A DNA stretch of 64,000 bases from Sceloporus undulatus (taxonomy: Eukaryota; Chordata; Lepidosauria; Squamata; Phrynosomatidae). Below, one piece after another: positions 53,595 through 63,671 of this stretch. Position 1 is the stretch's first letter, and every line of letters begins with the position of its first letter. Both the position numbers and the translations under genes were made by a program. The notes under the pieces are model-generated. The model worked only from the letters and a program-made list of their open reading frames with translations, ran no database searches and had not been told where the DNA came from. Where the stretch lies: positions 187,767,608 to 187,831,607 of the forward strand of contig NC_056523.1 in the NCBI RefSeq assembly GCF_019175285.1. Reading direction: 5' to 3'.

Positions 53595-53754
53595 GGAAAA
53601 AAGATGTTGTCTAAGGCCAGGATGGGTGGATGGCCACATGAATGGTGGAGGGAGTCTGGGAATGTGGTGTGTGCAGCCTAAGAACCACATTCCAAAACTC
53701 CCTCCACCATTCATATGATCATCCACCTATCCTGGCCTTAGACAACATCTTTCC
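53595..53754. repeat. 160-bp near-perfect hairpin
   Basis: The left arm 53595-53668 and the right arm 53684-53754 pair with a 15-base loop. About six mismatches and one 3-base indel lie in about 71 paired positions. Arm landmarks are GATGTTGTCTAAGGCCAGGA and TGAATGGTGGAGGGAGT. No other copy is seen in the window. Confidence 0.85.
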
Positions 53755-53889
53755 TCTTGCCTTCCCTAAGGAAGAATTTCTCCTAAATATCTTTATGAGG
53801 CCTTGCATATTGAATGATAATAGATTGTTGACTGACTATTTGGGGTCTGGGGTGGGATGAGAGATAAGAAGTAGGAGGAGGGAGAATTC

Positions 53890-54125
53890 ACTGCCAGCAC
53901 CCTTGTGTAGTGGTTTGAGCATTGGACTACTACCCTGGAGACCAAGGTTTGAATCCCTGCTTGCCCATGGAAACCCATTGGGTTACCTTGGGTAGGTGAC
54001 ACTCTCTCAGCCTCGGCAAACCTCCTCTGAGCGAATCTTGTCAAGAAAACCCTGTGACAGGTTCACCTTAGGGTCACCATAAGTAGTAAATGACTGGAAG
54101 TCACACAGCGACAATAACAACAATA
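53890..54125 (+). repeat. CORE-type tRNA SINE
   Basis: TTGTGTAGTGGTTTGAGCAT (box A), GGTTTGAATCCCTGC (box B) and TAAGTAGTAAATGACTGGAA tail. Confidence 0.9.
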
Positions 54126-54311
54126 TCTTAAAGTTGTACATTCTTCTCATTAACACAATGTTGAAGAAAGCGAGCAATCTTCCTTTCTAGAACCAAATGA
54201 ATGCAGAGAGTCTCTCTGTAGTTACCTGGCCACTGAACTCATAGTGCCCTGAACTTCAGCCTTCCTGCATTTGTCCACAAAAAAATAGCTGGGATTGAAA
54301 GACTTAAATTG

Positions 54312-54450
54312 TAAGTGAGCCAAGTGCGGTAGACTATATTTCAGAGGAAGGAACTGGCAAAACCACCTCTAAGTATTCTTTGCCTAAGGCAACCCTATGA
54401 AAATGCATGAGGTTGCCCTAAGGTGACAGGTGACTTGAAAGCACATGCAC
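54312..54450 (+). repeat. 5S-derived SINE, 5' truncated
   Basis: GTGCGGTAGACTATATTTCA, GGAACTGGCAAAACCACCTC, GGTTGCCCTAAGGTGACAG and GTGACTTGAAAGCACATG. It keeps the body that the split copy at 22300 lost. Confidence 0.8.
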
Positions 54451-54462
54451 ATACATATCTTT

Positions 54463-55046
54463 GTTGTTATTGTTGTTGTGTGCTTTCATATTGTTTCTGA
54501 CTCATGGCGACTAAGGCAAACCTATTCATGGGGTTTTGTTGACAAGATTATTCGGAGGGGGTTTGCCTTTACCTTCCTCTGAGGTTGAGAGTATGTGACT
54601 TGCTCAAGGTCACCTGGTGGGTTTTCATGGCCAAGCGGGGAATCAAACCCTGGTTTCCAGAGTCATAGGAGATTTTGAGACAGGGACGGGAGCAAGGCGG
54701 ATTGCTCTCCCATCCTTATCCCGTCCATGACCGTGATCACACAAAAGACATTCATACATGTTGCGCTGATCCTGTCATCCTATCAGAGAAGTGGAACTGC
54801 ATTAATGAGTTCTTCCATTATTACAAAATGAAGGGCAACAATGATAGGATCAGCATGATGTCGTATAAAAGTCTTTCGCGCCATCGCGGTCACTAGCACT
54901 TCACAGACAGGAAAATGTCCAGATCAGTGTGATGTTTTGTGAAAGTCTTTCCCACAATTGCGGACAAGGATGGACAAAGACATCCATTTCCCTGTCTGAT
55001 AATCTCCATAGTCCAACACTCAATCCACTATGCCATGCTAGCTCTC
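54463..55046 (-). repeat. CORE-type tRNA SINE split by MITE-E
   Basis: The left part 54463-54668 (GTTGTTGTGTGCTTTCATAT to CCAGAGTCATAG) and the right part 55007-55046 (CATAGTCCAACACTCAATCC) are contiguous in other copies, except that CATAG is duplicated. Confidence 0.88.
54669..55006. mobile_element. MITE-E insertion with 5-bp duplication
   Basis: It starts GAGATTTTGAGACAGGG and ends CCCTGTCTGATAATCTC (15 of 17 inverted matches). CATAG is duplicated at 54664-54668 and 55007-55011. Internal repeats GATCAGCATGATGTCGTATA and GATCAGTGTGATGTTTTGTG are visible. It is 338 bp and non-coding. Confidence 0.8.
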
Positions 55047-56037
55047 ATGCACATCTGCAGAACATGTTGACTGTTTCATGGATGTAGACATTAAGCCTGG
55101 GTGCCTTACCTTCCAATGTCCACACCTTTCTATACAGGTGTAAATCAATTAAGTATTCTAACACTTCTTTTAATCTGTGGTGAGCAGTTTACGGTCCTGC
55201 AGCTGTGGTTGAACTGCAACATCCATTGCCCACAGCCAGCATGACAACTGATGTGGGATCATGAAAGTGGCCATCCAAACACATCTGGAAGAGCATACAT
55301 TACCAGACATTGCTTTAAATAAGAGGTGACCAAAGTGTTATTCCAGATGTTGAACTACAACATCCTTTAGTCCTAGCAGAGTAAGGAATGCTGGGATGTG
55401 CAGTTCAATAACATATCGAGGGCTGCACTTTGCCCATCCTTGGTTTAACCCAAAGGATTTTTTACTTCTTACTTACACAGTCGACTTACGTGGTTGAAAA
55501 TAAACAATGCTAGGAAGACACACATCTTCTTTATTTGCCACATTTAAACTTGAGTGGGTGCATGTATCAAAAAGCTGATAGTTTCATGTTCCTCGTTCAG
55601 TATATTTTTGGTGACAAACCTGGATTTGGTGCTTTGTAATATTAGATAAACTAACCGTTTTTTAGGAATTGGGGGAGATTCACACTGTTGTGTTTTTTAT
55701 TCTGTCAGGTCTTAAACTGCTGGCATTTAAATTGGCATTGGTTTTATAATCTGAAGTCTGAATAATACTGATTCTGAAATGTATTTTATACTTCTATTGC
55801 AAAGTACAGTACCTTAGTTTTTGTTTCTAAATGGAAAGGCAGCATAAGTTCAATCTTCAGGTTGAATACACCAGGAGAAAAGAGACACACCCCAGTCTTG
55901 CTCTGTCTGTTTGAAGTTCAGGTGTTATGTAGCTGTAACACTTAATAGGGTGCCTCACCAAACTACAAACCCCAGAATTCCAAAAGATACCATATGACAG
56001 TAGAAGTGCTATAATTCTGCAGCAGTAGATGACCCTT

Positions 56038-56252
56038 AGGCTGCATCAACACTGCAGAATTAATGCAGTTTGACACCGCTTTAACTGCCATGGCACAATG
56101 CTGTGGAATTCTGGGATTTTTAGTTTTGTGAGATATTTAGCTTCAGAGAGCTCTGGTGCAACAAACTGCAAATCCCAGGGTTCCATAGGTAGAGCCATGT
56201 GACAGTTAAAGTGGTGTCAAACTGCATTAATTCTGTAGTGTAGCAGCAGCCT
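56038..56252. mobile_element. MITE-A foldback, subfamily 1
   Basis: GGCTGCATCAACACTGCAGA at the left and TCTGTAGTGTAGCAGCAGCC at the right, with GTCAAACTGCATTAATTC in the arm. Confidence 0.82.
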
Positions 56253-57304
56253 GCTTCTCAACTGGTAGTCTATCTGATCACATAAGTCCCCTTAAACTAC
56301 TTAGGTTTATGACAAATACTAGGAAATATATCTGCCTATCATCTTCTCTCACTGGTGCAAAATATACTCTACATGTGCTCAAAGGTTACACCTGAACATC
56401 AGTTATCCATGCTAATATATACTTATAGATTGTTACTAGAGCATGTACAGAGTGAGTGAGTACGGTATGTATTTATGAATGAATGAATAAATTCTGGATA
56501 AAGCATGATCCACTTTCCCCCACCTCCATTAGAGATATCTTTAGTGCTTTGATGTTTGCAATTTTATTCTTTCTTCATATCCTACTCCCATTCATATAAA
56601 ACAATATATATATATTTGGCACTAAACAATTCCTTCCAGATTCTAGAACAGGAAAGGGCAGCTTTCAGATATTTCTGGACTGCAGCTCCCATCATTCCTC
56701 ATCCCAGCATGTCTGCTGGAAGGAAGGCGCACTCTAATAAAATCTGGAAAGCCACGGGTTGTTCACCCCTAGAAGGCATTGAGTATTTGGCATAAGATTC
56801 ATTGGATTCTTGTGAGAAGCACTTCCTTCATTCCTCTTGTCTCGCTTCTCACCTGCTCTTCAGAGAGTGCCACTCCCTGGGTGGGACACAGAACAACACT
56901 TCCAATGCCAGGCAGAATGCTCACAACACGAGAGTTTCCTGTAAATCTCTTCCTCCCAGGGTGTTGGTCCGGGAATGCCGACCAGGATCAAGAAGTGACG
57001 CACCACAGCAGCCTGGCGTCATTCTAGTGTTTACTTGCCCGCTCGAGTACACATTTCCCTGCCACACCTGTGCCACCCACCTGCGTGTCTCCTGCATGAG
57101 TGTGCAGTGTGCTTCCTTGGGCCTTTCCTGTTGCAACATCCTATCAGAGGTTGCTGTCCTAGAAATTAGTAGCAGGGCCAGGAAAATGGGTCACAGGAAG
57201 CTTTGGAGGAGGTAGGAATTAAGGGTTCGAGGAAGAGACTCTGTCACAAAGCCAAGTAAGGGAGAGGTGACTGACAACCACTGGTCTATTATTACAGGAC
57301 TATA

Positions 57305-57512
57305 AATGCACACTAGAGAGCCAGTGTGTGTAGTGGTTTGAAGAATGGATTATGACTAGAGTTCAAATTCCTGCTTAGCCATAGAAACCCACTCTCTCAG
57401 CCTCAGAGGAAGTCAAACTCACCACCCAACAAATTTTGCCAAGAAAATCCCATGATATGTTCACATTAGGGTTGCCATAAGTCAGAAACGACTTGAAGGC
57501 ACACAACAACAT
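57305..57512 (+). repeat. CORE-type tRNA SINE
   Basis: GAGAGCCAGTGTGTGTAGTG head, AACAAATTTTGCCAAGAAAA and GTCAGAAACGACTTGAAGGC tail. Part of the CORE segment is deleted. Confidence 0.9.
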
Positions 57513-57958
57513 AGGCTTCCTCAACCTTTGATGTCCTCCAAATAGGTTTGGCTCCCACTCTCAACATTCACAACCAGTTCTTTTGGGAGATGACAGCTCC
57601 TTTTCCTTACAAATGATTTAAGGTGGTTATATGGCCCTATATCTCTCAGGATCCATTGCTATCCCATTTGTAATGTGAGGATAATATTGACTGCAATCCT
57701 GTTCTTAAATATCTGGGAATAAGCCTTACTGAGCTCAGAAGATTTTCTGAATAAACATGCATAACTTCTAACATTTCACAGATGAAACTGTCACACATGT
57801 GGCCAAGCAATATCAGAATGTGATCAAGATGGCAAGAGTTATAAATGAGAAAGCTAGGAGAGGTTGTTTGCTTTTGCTCTTGCCTGAGCCTATAGGGAAG
57901 AACAAGACTATATCTTCTGTCCTTCCAGCTGAATTAATCAAGTACAAACTACTTGTTG

Positions 57959-58652
57959 AGAGCCAGCATAGTGTAGGACCTTGGGAGACCCCACTCAGCT
58001 CACTAGGTGATCTTGGACAAGTCACACTCTCTCAGCCTTAGTGGAATCCTAGAATCATAACATTGGAAGAGACCACAAGAACCATCTAGTCCAACCCCCT
58101 GCTATGCAGGCACAGTCAAAGCACTCTTGACAGATGATTATCCTTTAAAAACCCTCCAAAGAAGGAGGCTCCACCACACTCTGAGGCAGCATATTCCACT
58201 GTTGAACAGCTCTTTCTATCAGGAGGTTCCTCCTAACGTTGAGGTGGAATCTCTTTTCCTGTAGTTTGCATCCACTGCTCCGGGTCCTAGTCTCTGGAGC
58301 AGAAGGAAACAAGCTTGCTCCTTTTTCAATATGACATCCTTTCAAATATTGAAGCATGGCTATCATGTCACCTCTTAACGCTCTCTTCTCCAGGCTAAAC
58401 TTACACAGCCAGCTCCCTAAGTTGCTCCTCATTAGGCATGGCTTCCAGCTCTTTCACCATTTTGGTCACTGTCCTCTGGACATGCTCCAGCTTGTCAACA
58501 TCCTTCTGGAATCTGCTAATGTTCAATAATTAGCATTTATGTAATACCACACATACATTATACAGCTGAACAAATTATAGGCAAGAAAACCCTTTGCTAG
58601 GTTTGCCTTAGGGTCACCATAGGTCAGAAGTAACTTGAAGGCACCCAGCAAC
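57959..58652 (+). repeat. CORE-type tRNA SINE split by CR1
   Basis: The 5' part 57959-58040 (GAGCCAGCATAGTGTAG, GTGATCTTGGACAAGTCACA) and the 3' part 58570-58652 (CAAGAAAACCCTTTGCTAGG, GTCAGAAGTAACTTGAAGGC). Confidence 0.85.
58043..58508 (-). mobile_element. CR1 LINE 3' end
   Basis: The minus strand encodes the C-terminal end of CR1 ORF2: ETRTRSSGCKLQEKRFHLNV, RRNLLIERAVQQWNMLPQSV, VEPPSLEGF. It ends with CCAATGTTATGATTCTAGGA, the usual CR1 3' terminus. Confidence 0.88.
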
Positions 58653-58980
58653 AACAAACTGCTTCTGCACTTTGAACTGAGTTTGCAGTGACTAAAATAA
58701 GCTGAGGATGAAGGGGGAAAGTGGGAGAAGAGAGAGAGAGAGAGCATGGGACATTTTAAAAGCAGCTGACAAAATGGGATGGCAGAATTAATCAGGATAC
58801 TTCCTGCCAAACCTGAAGAATTCAAGAGTATAAACATGTATTTAAAGATCTTTGGGGGAGGCTTTCTTCCTGGCCCACACATTACATATGTGCATGATGC
58901 TGACACAAGAAGGTGTTGTTGGTGGTAGCTCCCTGGCTGGAACTCCCTGGCACTAGTTTGGGCCTCTCTCTGCTGTCAAG

Positions 58981-59263
58981 GAGATTTTCACATGGACAAA
59001 ATTGACAGGAGCATAGCGGGATGTTCCCGTCACTATCGCAAAATTGTGCGGAGATTATCAGATGATGTCGCATGACGTTGCAATAATCATGTCATTATCC
59101 CGTGAATAAAGAGGAATTCTAGCGTTACTTTTTATCCATGGGAAAGTCCTGTGAATAAAAAGCAACAGCAGAATTTATCTTTATTCACGGGATAATGACA
59201 CGATTATCGTAATGTCATCTGATAATCTCTGTGCAATTGCACGATAATGACAGTGAAAATCTC
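58981..59263. mobile_element. MITE-E foldback, second copy
   Basis: GAGATTTTCACATGGAC at the left and CAGTGAAAATCTC at the right. The arms, about 120 bp, carry GGAGATTATCAGATGATGTC / GTCATCTGATAATCTC and CATTATCCCGTGAATAAAG twice in inverse. No clear target duplication. Confidence 0.75.
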
Positions 59264-60544
59264 CTTAAGCAGGCAAAGACCTTTCTATTCTTTGATATAT
59301 AAATTATTCAGTTGTTGAAAGGAGTTTAAATGCTTGAGTGCTATTTCTCTCTTGGTTTTTAATTGTGCTTTCAACCCATTGACTCTTATGTTTTAATCAG
59401 ATGTTTGTTTTCAGTTCTGTGTTTTAGTACTATTAGGCCTTTTAGTGCTTTTTTGTGGCAGAAAGTCAAAGTATACAATTTATTAATCAATTACGTTGGA
59501 TGGTGTTGCAAACTGCAAGGCTCTGCAGCACAACTGAAATAATGTATTAGCATTTATATAACAGCTCACATCTATTATTCATCTGAACAAATTCTGGACA
59601 AATATTATATAAATGCTAATTATCAACATTAGCAGATTCCAGAATGGTAGCGATGTTAACCAGCTGCAGTAAAAACAACCATGTGTTTTGTAGCACCTTT
59701 TAAGACAGCTATTCATATAGTGGCATAAGTTAGGTTTTCATGCACCTAGCAAAGTGACCTCTCTACTCTGTGAAACTTTATGCTGTACATCAATAGCATT
59801 GCACTCCTGCACAGGTCTATTCAACGATAAGCCTTAATGCTTTCAATGGAAGCTGCTTCTACATTTGAATATGTAGCGGGGATGGACACAGTGCCACACT
59901 CCAGATGTTGTTGCACAGTGCCTCCCATCACCCTTAGGTAGGAGAACTGGTGGTGCAAAATGTTGGGAGCTGCAATCCAACAACATCATGGGAGACACTC
60001 TTTCAACTGCACTGGTGTGTAAACTTGGAGGGGGATGGATTTCTCAGTAGCCAAGTATATTGCTGTGCTGGAAGATTTTACAACATCACAAATACTTTGA
60101 AACAAAGTATTTTCTAAATGAGAAGGAATGAAGCAGATTTTAGCATATTTGGAAGTTAACCCTTCTGGTTATTTTGACATTATTTTTTCTCATTTCATAA
60201 AGGATGTAAACAATGTTATTTCTCTCGCATTACGTATTAAGAATGGGGTACTGGTTGAAAAACAGTGGCACTTATGATGGAGTCCACTATTACTATTGAA
60301 GTGTTGAGCAACCCTGCAATTTAGCCCAGTGTTTATGTTCAGTCTTTTGGTGTTCGTGTTTAAAGGAAGTTTAAACATAGGGAAATATGAAAGGTGTGTG
60401 TGTGTGTGTGACAAAGCTGTTTGGTGAGGTGAGGACAGTTTCATCCACAGTTACCTGCAAATACTTGTCAGGTTGCAATTAAGCTCAGTCTATTTAAAAT
60501 GTTCTCCTCAAAAGCACTCCTCTCTCGGAGCCAGTATATATAAT

Positions 60545-61035
60545 TTTATTAAGTGCCCTCTCTCATCTCACTTTTTCAGCTGCTTTTAAAAGGTCCCAGT
60601 TTCTCCATCCTTTCCCCACTTTCCACCATTGTCTTCGCTTCAGAAGTGACAAAATGAGATGCAAAAGTAATCTGCACTATAATAACTCAAAAGCAAAACT
60701 GCTGCAGCCTTCCCAGGCTGCTGCTACACTGGAGAATGAATGCAGTCTGATACCACTTTAATTGGGACTCTTGGGATTTGAAGTTTGTTGTGGCACCAGA
60801 GCTCTCTGAGAGGCAGGCTAAATATTTCACAAAAACTACAAATCTCAAAATTCCACAGCATTACGCCATGGCAGTTAAAGCAGTGTCCGACTGCATTGAT
60901 TTTGCAGTGTAGGACCAGCCCAAGCTTGTATGTTCTTCCTTATTCATAGATTTTGCCATCTTGACCACACTCTGATGTTATCTGTTCATATGTGTCCTGA
61001 TTTTCATAAGGGAAATGTTGGAGGATATGCAGTAG
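60545..61035 (-). mobile_element. MITE-D split by MITE-A
   Basis: The left part has GCTGCTTTTAAAAGGTCCCA and TTTCTCCATCCTTTCCCCAC. The right part (60925-61035) has ATTTTGCCATCTTGACCACA and the terminus AATGTTGGAGGATATGC. Orientation is opposite to the 30548 copy. Confidence 0.65.
60716..60922. mobile_element. MITE-A foldback inside MITE-D
   Basis: GGCTGCTGCTACACTGGAGA at the left and TTTTGCAGTGTAGGACCAGC at the right, with the GTGGCACCAGAGCTCTCTGA centre. Confidence 0.78.
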
Positions 61036-61289
61036 TGGTAATGTTTGTAGAGCAAAGGACATTTGCATGTTTAGGTGAGGAATTATTAGAAGTCTCTCTC
61101 CCTGCCCCAGATTATTTTGCAGATAACAAAACATACTAACAGCCTTACTCTAGTAAACCTTTGGAAGTTTGGAGCTCATAATCTTCCCTAGGTAAGGATG
61201 CATCTACACTGTAGAAATAAGTGCTGTAGCTTATGGAATCCTGGGGTTGGTAGGTTTACAAGGTCTTTAGCCTTCTCTGCCAGAATGCT

Positions 61290-61638
61290 GTTGCCCTGTT
61301 GTTGTTAACTGTCCTCGATTCGACTCATGCCGACCCTGTGGATGAGACATCTCCAAGACCCCCTGTCCTCCACTACTCTGCTTAGTTCATGTACATTCAT
61401 ACCCATGACCTCCTTAAGAGAGTCAACCCATCTAGCATGTAGCCTTTCTCTCTTTCTACTCCACCTTTCCCAGCATTATTGTTTGTCCAATCAATTGTGT
61501 CTTCTCATGATGTGTCCAAAGTACGACAGCCTCAGTTTTGTCAGCTTGGCTTCCATGGAATCATCAGGTTTTATCTGTTCTAGGATCCAATTTTTTGTCT
61601 TCTTGGCCGTCCATGGTAGAATCACGAAAGCTTTCTAA
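61290..61638 (-). mobile_element. RTE/BovB LINE 3' end
   Basis: CTGTTGTTGTTAACTGTCCT is the reversed tail. CATGATGTGTCCAAAGTACG and TTTTGTCTTCTTGGCCGTCC match the RTE copy at 35270. Confidence 0.82.
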
Positions 61639-61639
61639 T

Positions 61640-62344
61640 ACATAGAATAATAGAATCCTAGAGTTGGAAGAGATCTCAAGATCCATTCAGTCCAACCACC
61701 TGCCATGCAGGAACTCGGAATCAAAGCACTTCTGACAGATGGCCGTCCAGGCTCTATTTAAAAAACAAACAAAGAAGGAGACTCCACCACTTTCTAAGCC
61801 AGCATCTTCCACTGTTGAAAAGTAAGTTCCTCCTAATGTTTAGGTGGAATGTCTTTTCCTGTAGTTTGAATCCATTGCCCTGTATCCTATTCTATGAAGC
61901 AGCAGAAAACAACCTTGCTCCATTTGCAATATGACATCCCTTCAAATACTTAAACAGGGTTATCATACCACTTCTTAACCTTCTCTTCTTCAGGTGAAAC
62001 ATCCCCAGCTCCCAAAATCTCTCCTCCTAAGGCTTGGTTTTCAGATTGTTCACCATTTTGGTCGCCCTCCTCTGGACACACTCCAGCTTCTCAACCTCCT
62101 TTTTAAATTGTGGTGCCCAGAACTGGCAGGTGAGGCCTGGCTAAAGCAGAATAGAGTGGCACTATTACTTCCCTTGATCTAGACACTATACTTCTATTGA
62201 TGCAGCCTAGAATCGCCTTGACTTTTTAGCTGCTGTGTCACACTGTTGATGAGGCAGCTGAAAAGGCCAATGTGATTCTAGGATGCATTAACAGATGTAC
62301 AGTAGATCAAAGGAAGTAATAGGGCCACTCTATTCTGCTTTGGT
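61640..62344 (-). mobile_element. CR1 LINE 3' portion
   Basis: CATAGAATAATAGAATCCTA is the reversed CR1 terminus. Further right, TCCTCTGGACACACTCCAGC and GGTGCCCAGAACTGGCAGGT are reversed CR1 ORF2 C-terminal sequence. Longer than the other CR1 pieces here. Confidence 0.85.
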
Positions 62345-62784
62345 CAGAAGGTTAATCTTGGCTTCCAGAGAGATTTCAGGCTTGATCTGTTCAAGGCCCT
62401 ATTTGTTTGTATTTTTGGCTTTCCACCGTATCCTCAGCACTCTACATGGTGATGGGGAATAAAATGGCTTGGATCATTCTAATTTTAGTGCTCAGTTTTG
62501 TATCTGAGGCAAGATATTATTAATAATAATAATAATTTACACTTTAGGATATTGTCTATGTCTTTCATAGCTTCACTTCCCATTCCTAGTCTTCTGATTT
62601 CTTGGTTGCAGTCTTCACAGAGTTTGGTGGATCACTGTTTGATCCAAGGTACATGAACTATTTTCCTTTTTTTATTTGCTCTTTGTCTGGGTTGAATTCG
62701 TGCAGATCCTCCATGGTCATCATTTTTGTTGTCTTTATGCTCAGCGATAAGCCTGTCTTTACACTGTCTTCCTAGACCTTCTTT
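62345..62784 (-). mobile_element. RTE/BovB LINE fragment, second piece
   Basis: CTTGGCTTCCAGAGAGATTT, ATTCTAATTTTAGTGCTCAG and TTGATCCAAGGTACATGAAC are RTE. An AAT run at 62521-62535 interrupts it. Its left end overlaps the consensus region already present in 61290-61638. Confidence 0.75.
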
Positions 62785-63074
62785 AATAATGTCTCACAAA
62801 ACTACAAATCCCAGGAATCTGTATGAGGATAGAGCCATGGCAGTCAAAGTGGTGTCAAACTGCATAATTTCTACAGTGTAGATGCAACCTGAGTTTTTCC
62901 TCCAGGTCACTGCTTGCAAGAAACAGAAATATGACCATCTCAAGAGGACTGACAACTTTTCAAACCTTTCCCAATAACTGGTGGTGCAAAAACACAAATG
63001 TGCATCAAATTGTACCCTTCTAATTAATTTTGAGTAAGTTGTTCCTTATGCTAATATGAATATTGCTCTCTCAC

Positions 63075-63076
<2 letters not shown>

Positions 63077-63109
<33 letters not shown>

Positions 63110-63190
63110 ATAATATAATATTATAATATTATAATTTTAGTATATTATAATATATAATATTCATATTCATATAAATAATATGTATTATTT
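63077..63190. repeat. ATT microsatellite and TATAAT-rich block
   Basis: An ATT run at 63077-63106, then AATATAATATTATAAT permutations. Confidence 0.92.
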
Positions 63191-63399
63191 CACCGTTCTT
63201 TTGTCATTTGACATTTACTCTTTGCTTTGTTTCCTTTGAACTGCACCAAGCCTTGCTCTTCCTCTTTGGGAAAGCCAGCAAAACAAGGCTCCGAATCAAC
63301 CCGAAAGTTGGACCGCGAGCGTCACTCTACACCTTTCGTAAGTCTTTAATGACCTCAAGACGCTCTAGGAAATCGCTCTCTCTATAACACCGGGGCCCT

Positions 63400-63556
63400 G
63401 TTTCCCTATGGGCTTAGGTTCGCGCAGCGGTCCCATCTAGGACTCCGACTCTATGGCTTTTCCGCCCCTTCTCCGGAAGCGGAAGTGCGGCGGTGACTTG
63501 GGGATGCGGAAGTGCCGGCTGCGGCGGGGTCGCTCGGTTGCCCGGCGGTTGCCACC
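63400..63556 (+). promoter_or_regulatory. SLC35A2: SLC35A2 promoter and 5' UTR
   Basis: A GC- and CpG-rich block with an inverted GC box CCGCCCC at 63462-63468 and three same-direction ETS sites: CCGGAAGC (63473-63480), GCGGAAGTG (63480-63488) and GCGGAAGTG (63506-63514). No TATA box. This is typical of a housekeeping promoter. The exact start is unknown. Confidence 0.7.
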
Positions 63557-63620
63557 ATGGCAGCGGCTGGGGGGCCCGGGAACGGAGGCGGAGGAGGGAG
63601 CCCGGCGTTGGCCTCCGGAG
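63557..63620 (+). CDS. SLC35A2: UDP-galactose transporter, exon 1 only
   Basis: ATG at 63557 lies in a perfect Kozak context (GCCACCATGG). It encodes MAAAGGPGNGGGGGSPALAS G and the first base of the next codon. The donor is GGAG|GTGAGG in phase 1. SLC35A2 is a Golgi antiporter that imports UDP-galactose in exchange for UMP, with ten membrane segments (family knowledge). Only its short cytosolic Gly/Ala-rich N terminus is here, so identification rests on the MAA..G start, similar to human MAAVGAGGSTAAPG, and on gene order after PIM2 in the same orientation. Another gene with a similar start cannot be excluded. Confidence 0.72.
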
Positions 63621-63671
63621 GTGAGGGCCGGGAAGGAGCGGGGAGGCCGGGCCTGGGCCTGGGAGGGGAAA

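Larger units (their letters stand above)
57762..58835. mobile_element. MITE-D hosting a SINE, which hosts a CR1
   Basis: MITE-D left 57762-57956 (CATAACTTCTAACATTTCAC, CACATGTGGCCAAGCAATAT) and right 58656-58835 (TGCTTCTGCACTTTGAACTG, GGGACATTTTAAAAGCAGCT). The SINE between them is flanked by AAACTACTT and AAACTGCTT. Confidence 0.7.
61198..62890. mobile_element. MITE-A split by RTE pieces and CR1
   Basis: MITE-A left 61198-61290 (GATGCATCTACACTGTAGAA) and right 62785-62890 (TCACAAAACTACAAATCCCA, TTTCTACAGTGTAGATGCAA). The 1.5 kb between them is LINE-derived. Confidence 0.72.
48861..63400. other. PIM2-SLC35A2 intergenic region
   Basis: No host gene is seen. The listed repeats fill most of it. 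The stretches 48870-49955, 51060-51535, 52690-53030, 55050-56035, 56260-57300, 59275-60540 and 62890-63400 hold only short chance ORFs. 55200-55440 and 59880-60010 contain decayed small palindromic MITEs. Confidence 0.7.

Noticed and set aside
56802-57215. 137-codon plus-strand ORF
   Set aside because: Cys/Ser-rich chance frame overlapping another ORF, with no family resemblance and no splice context.
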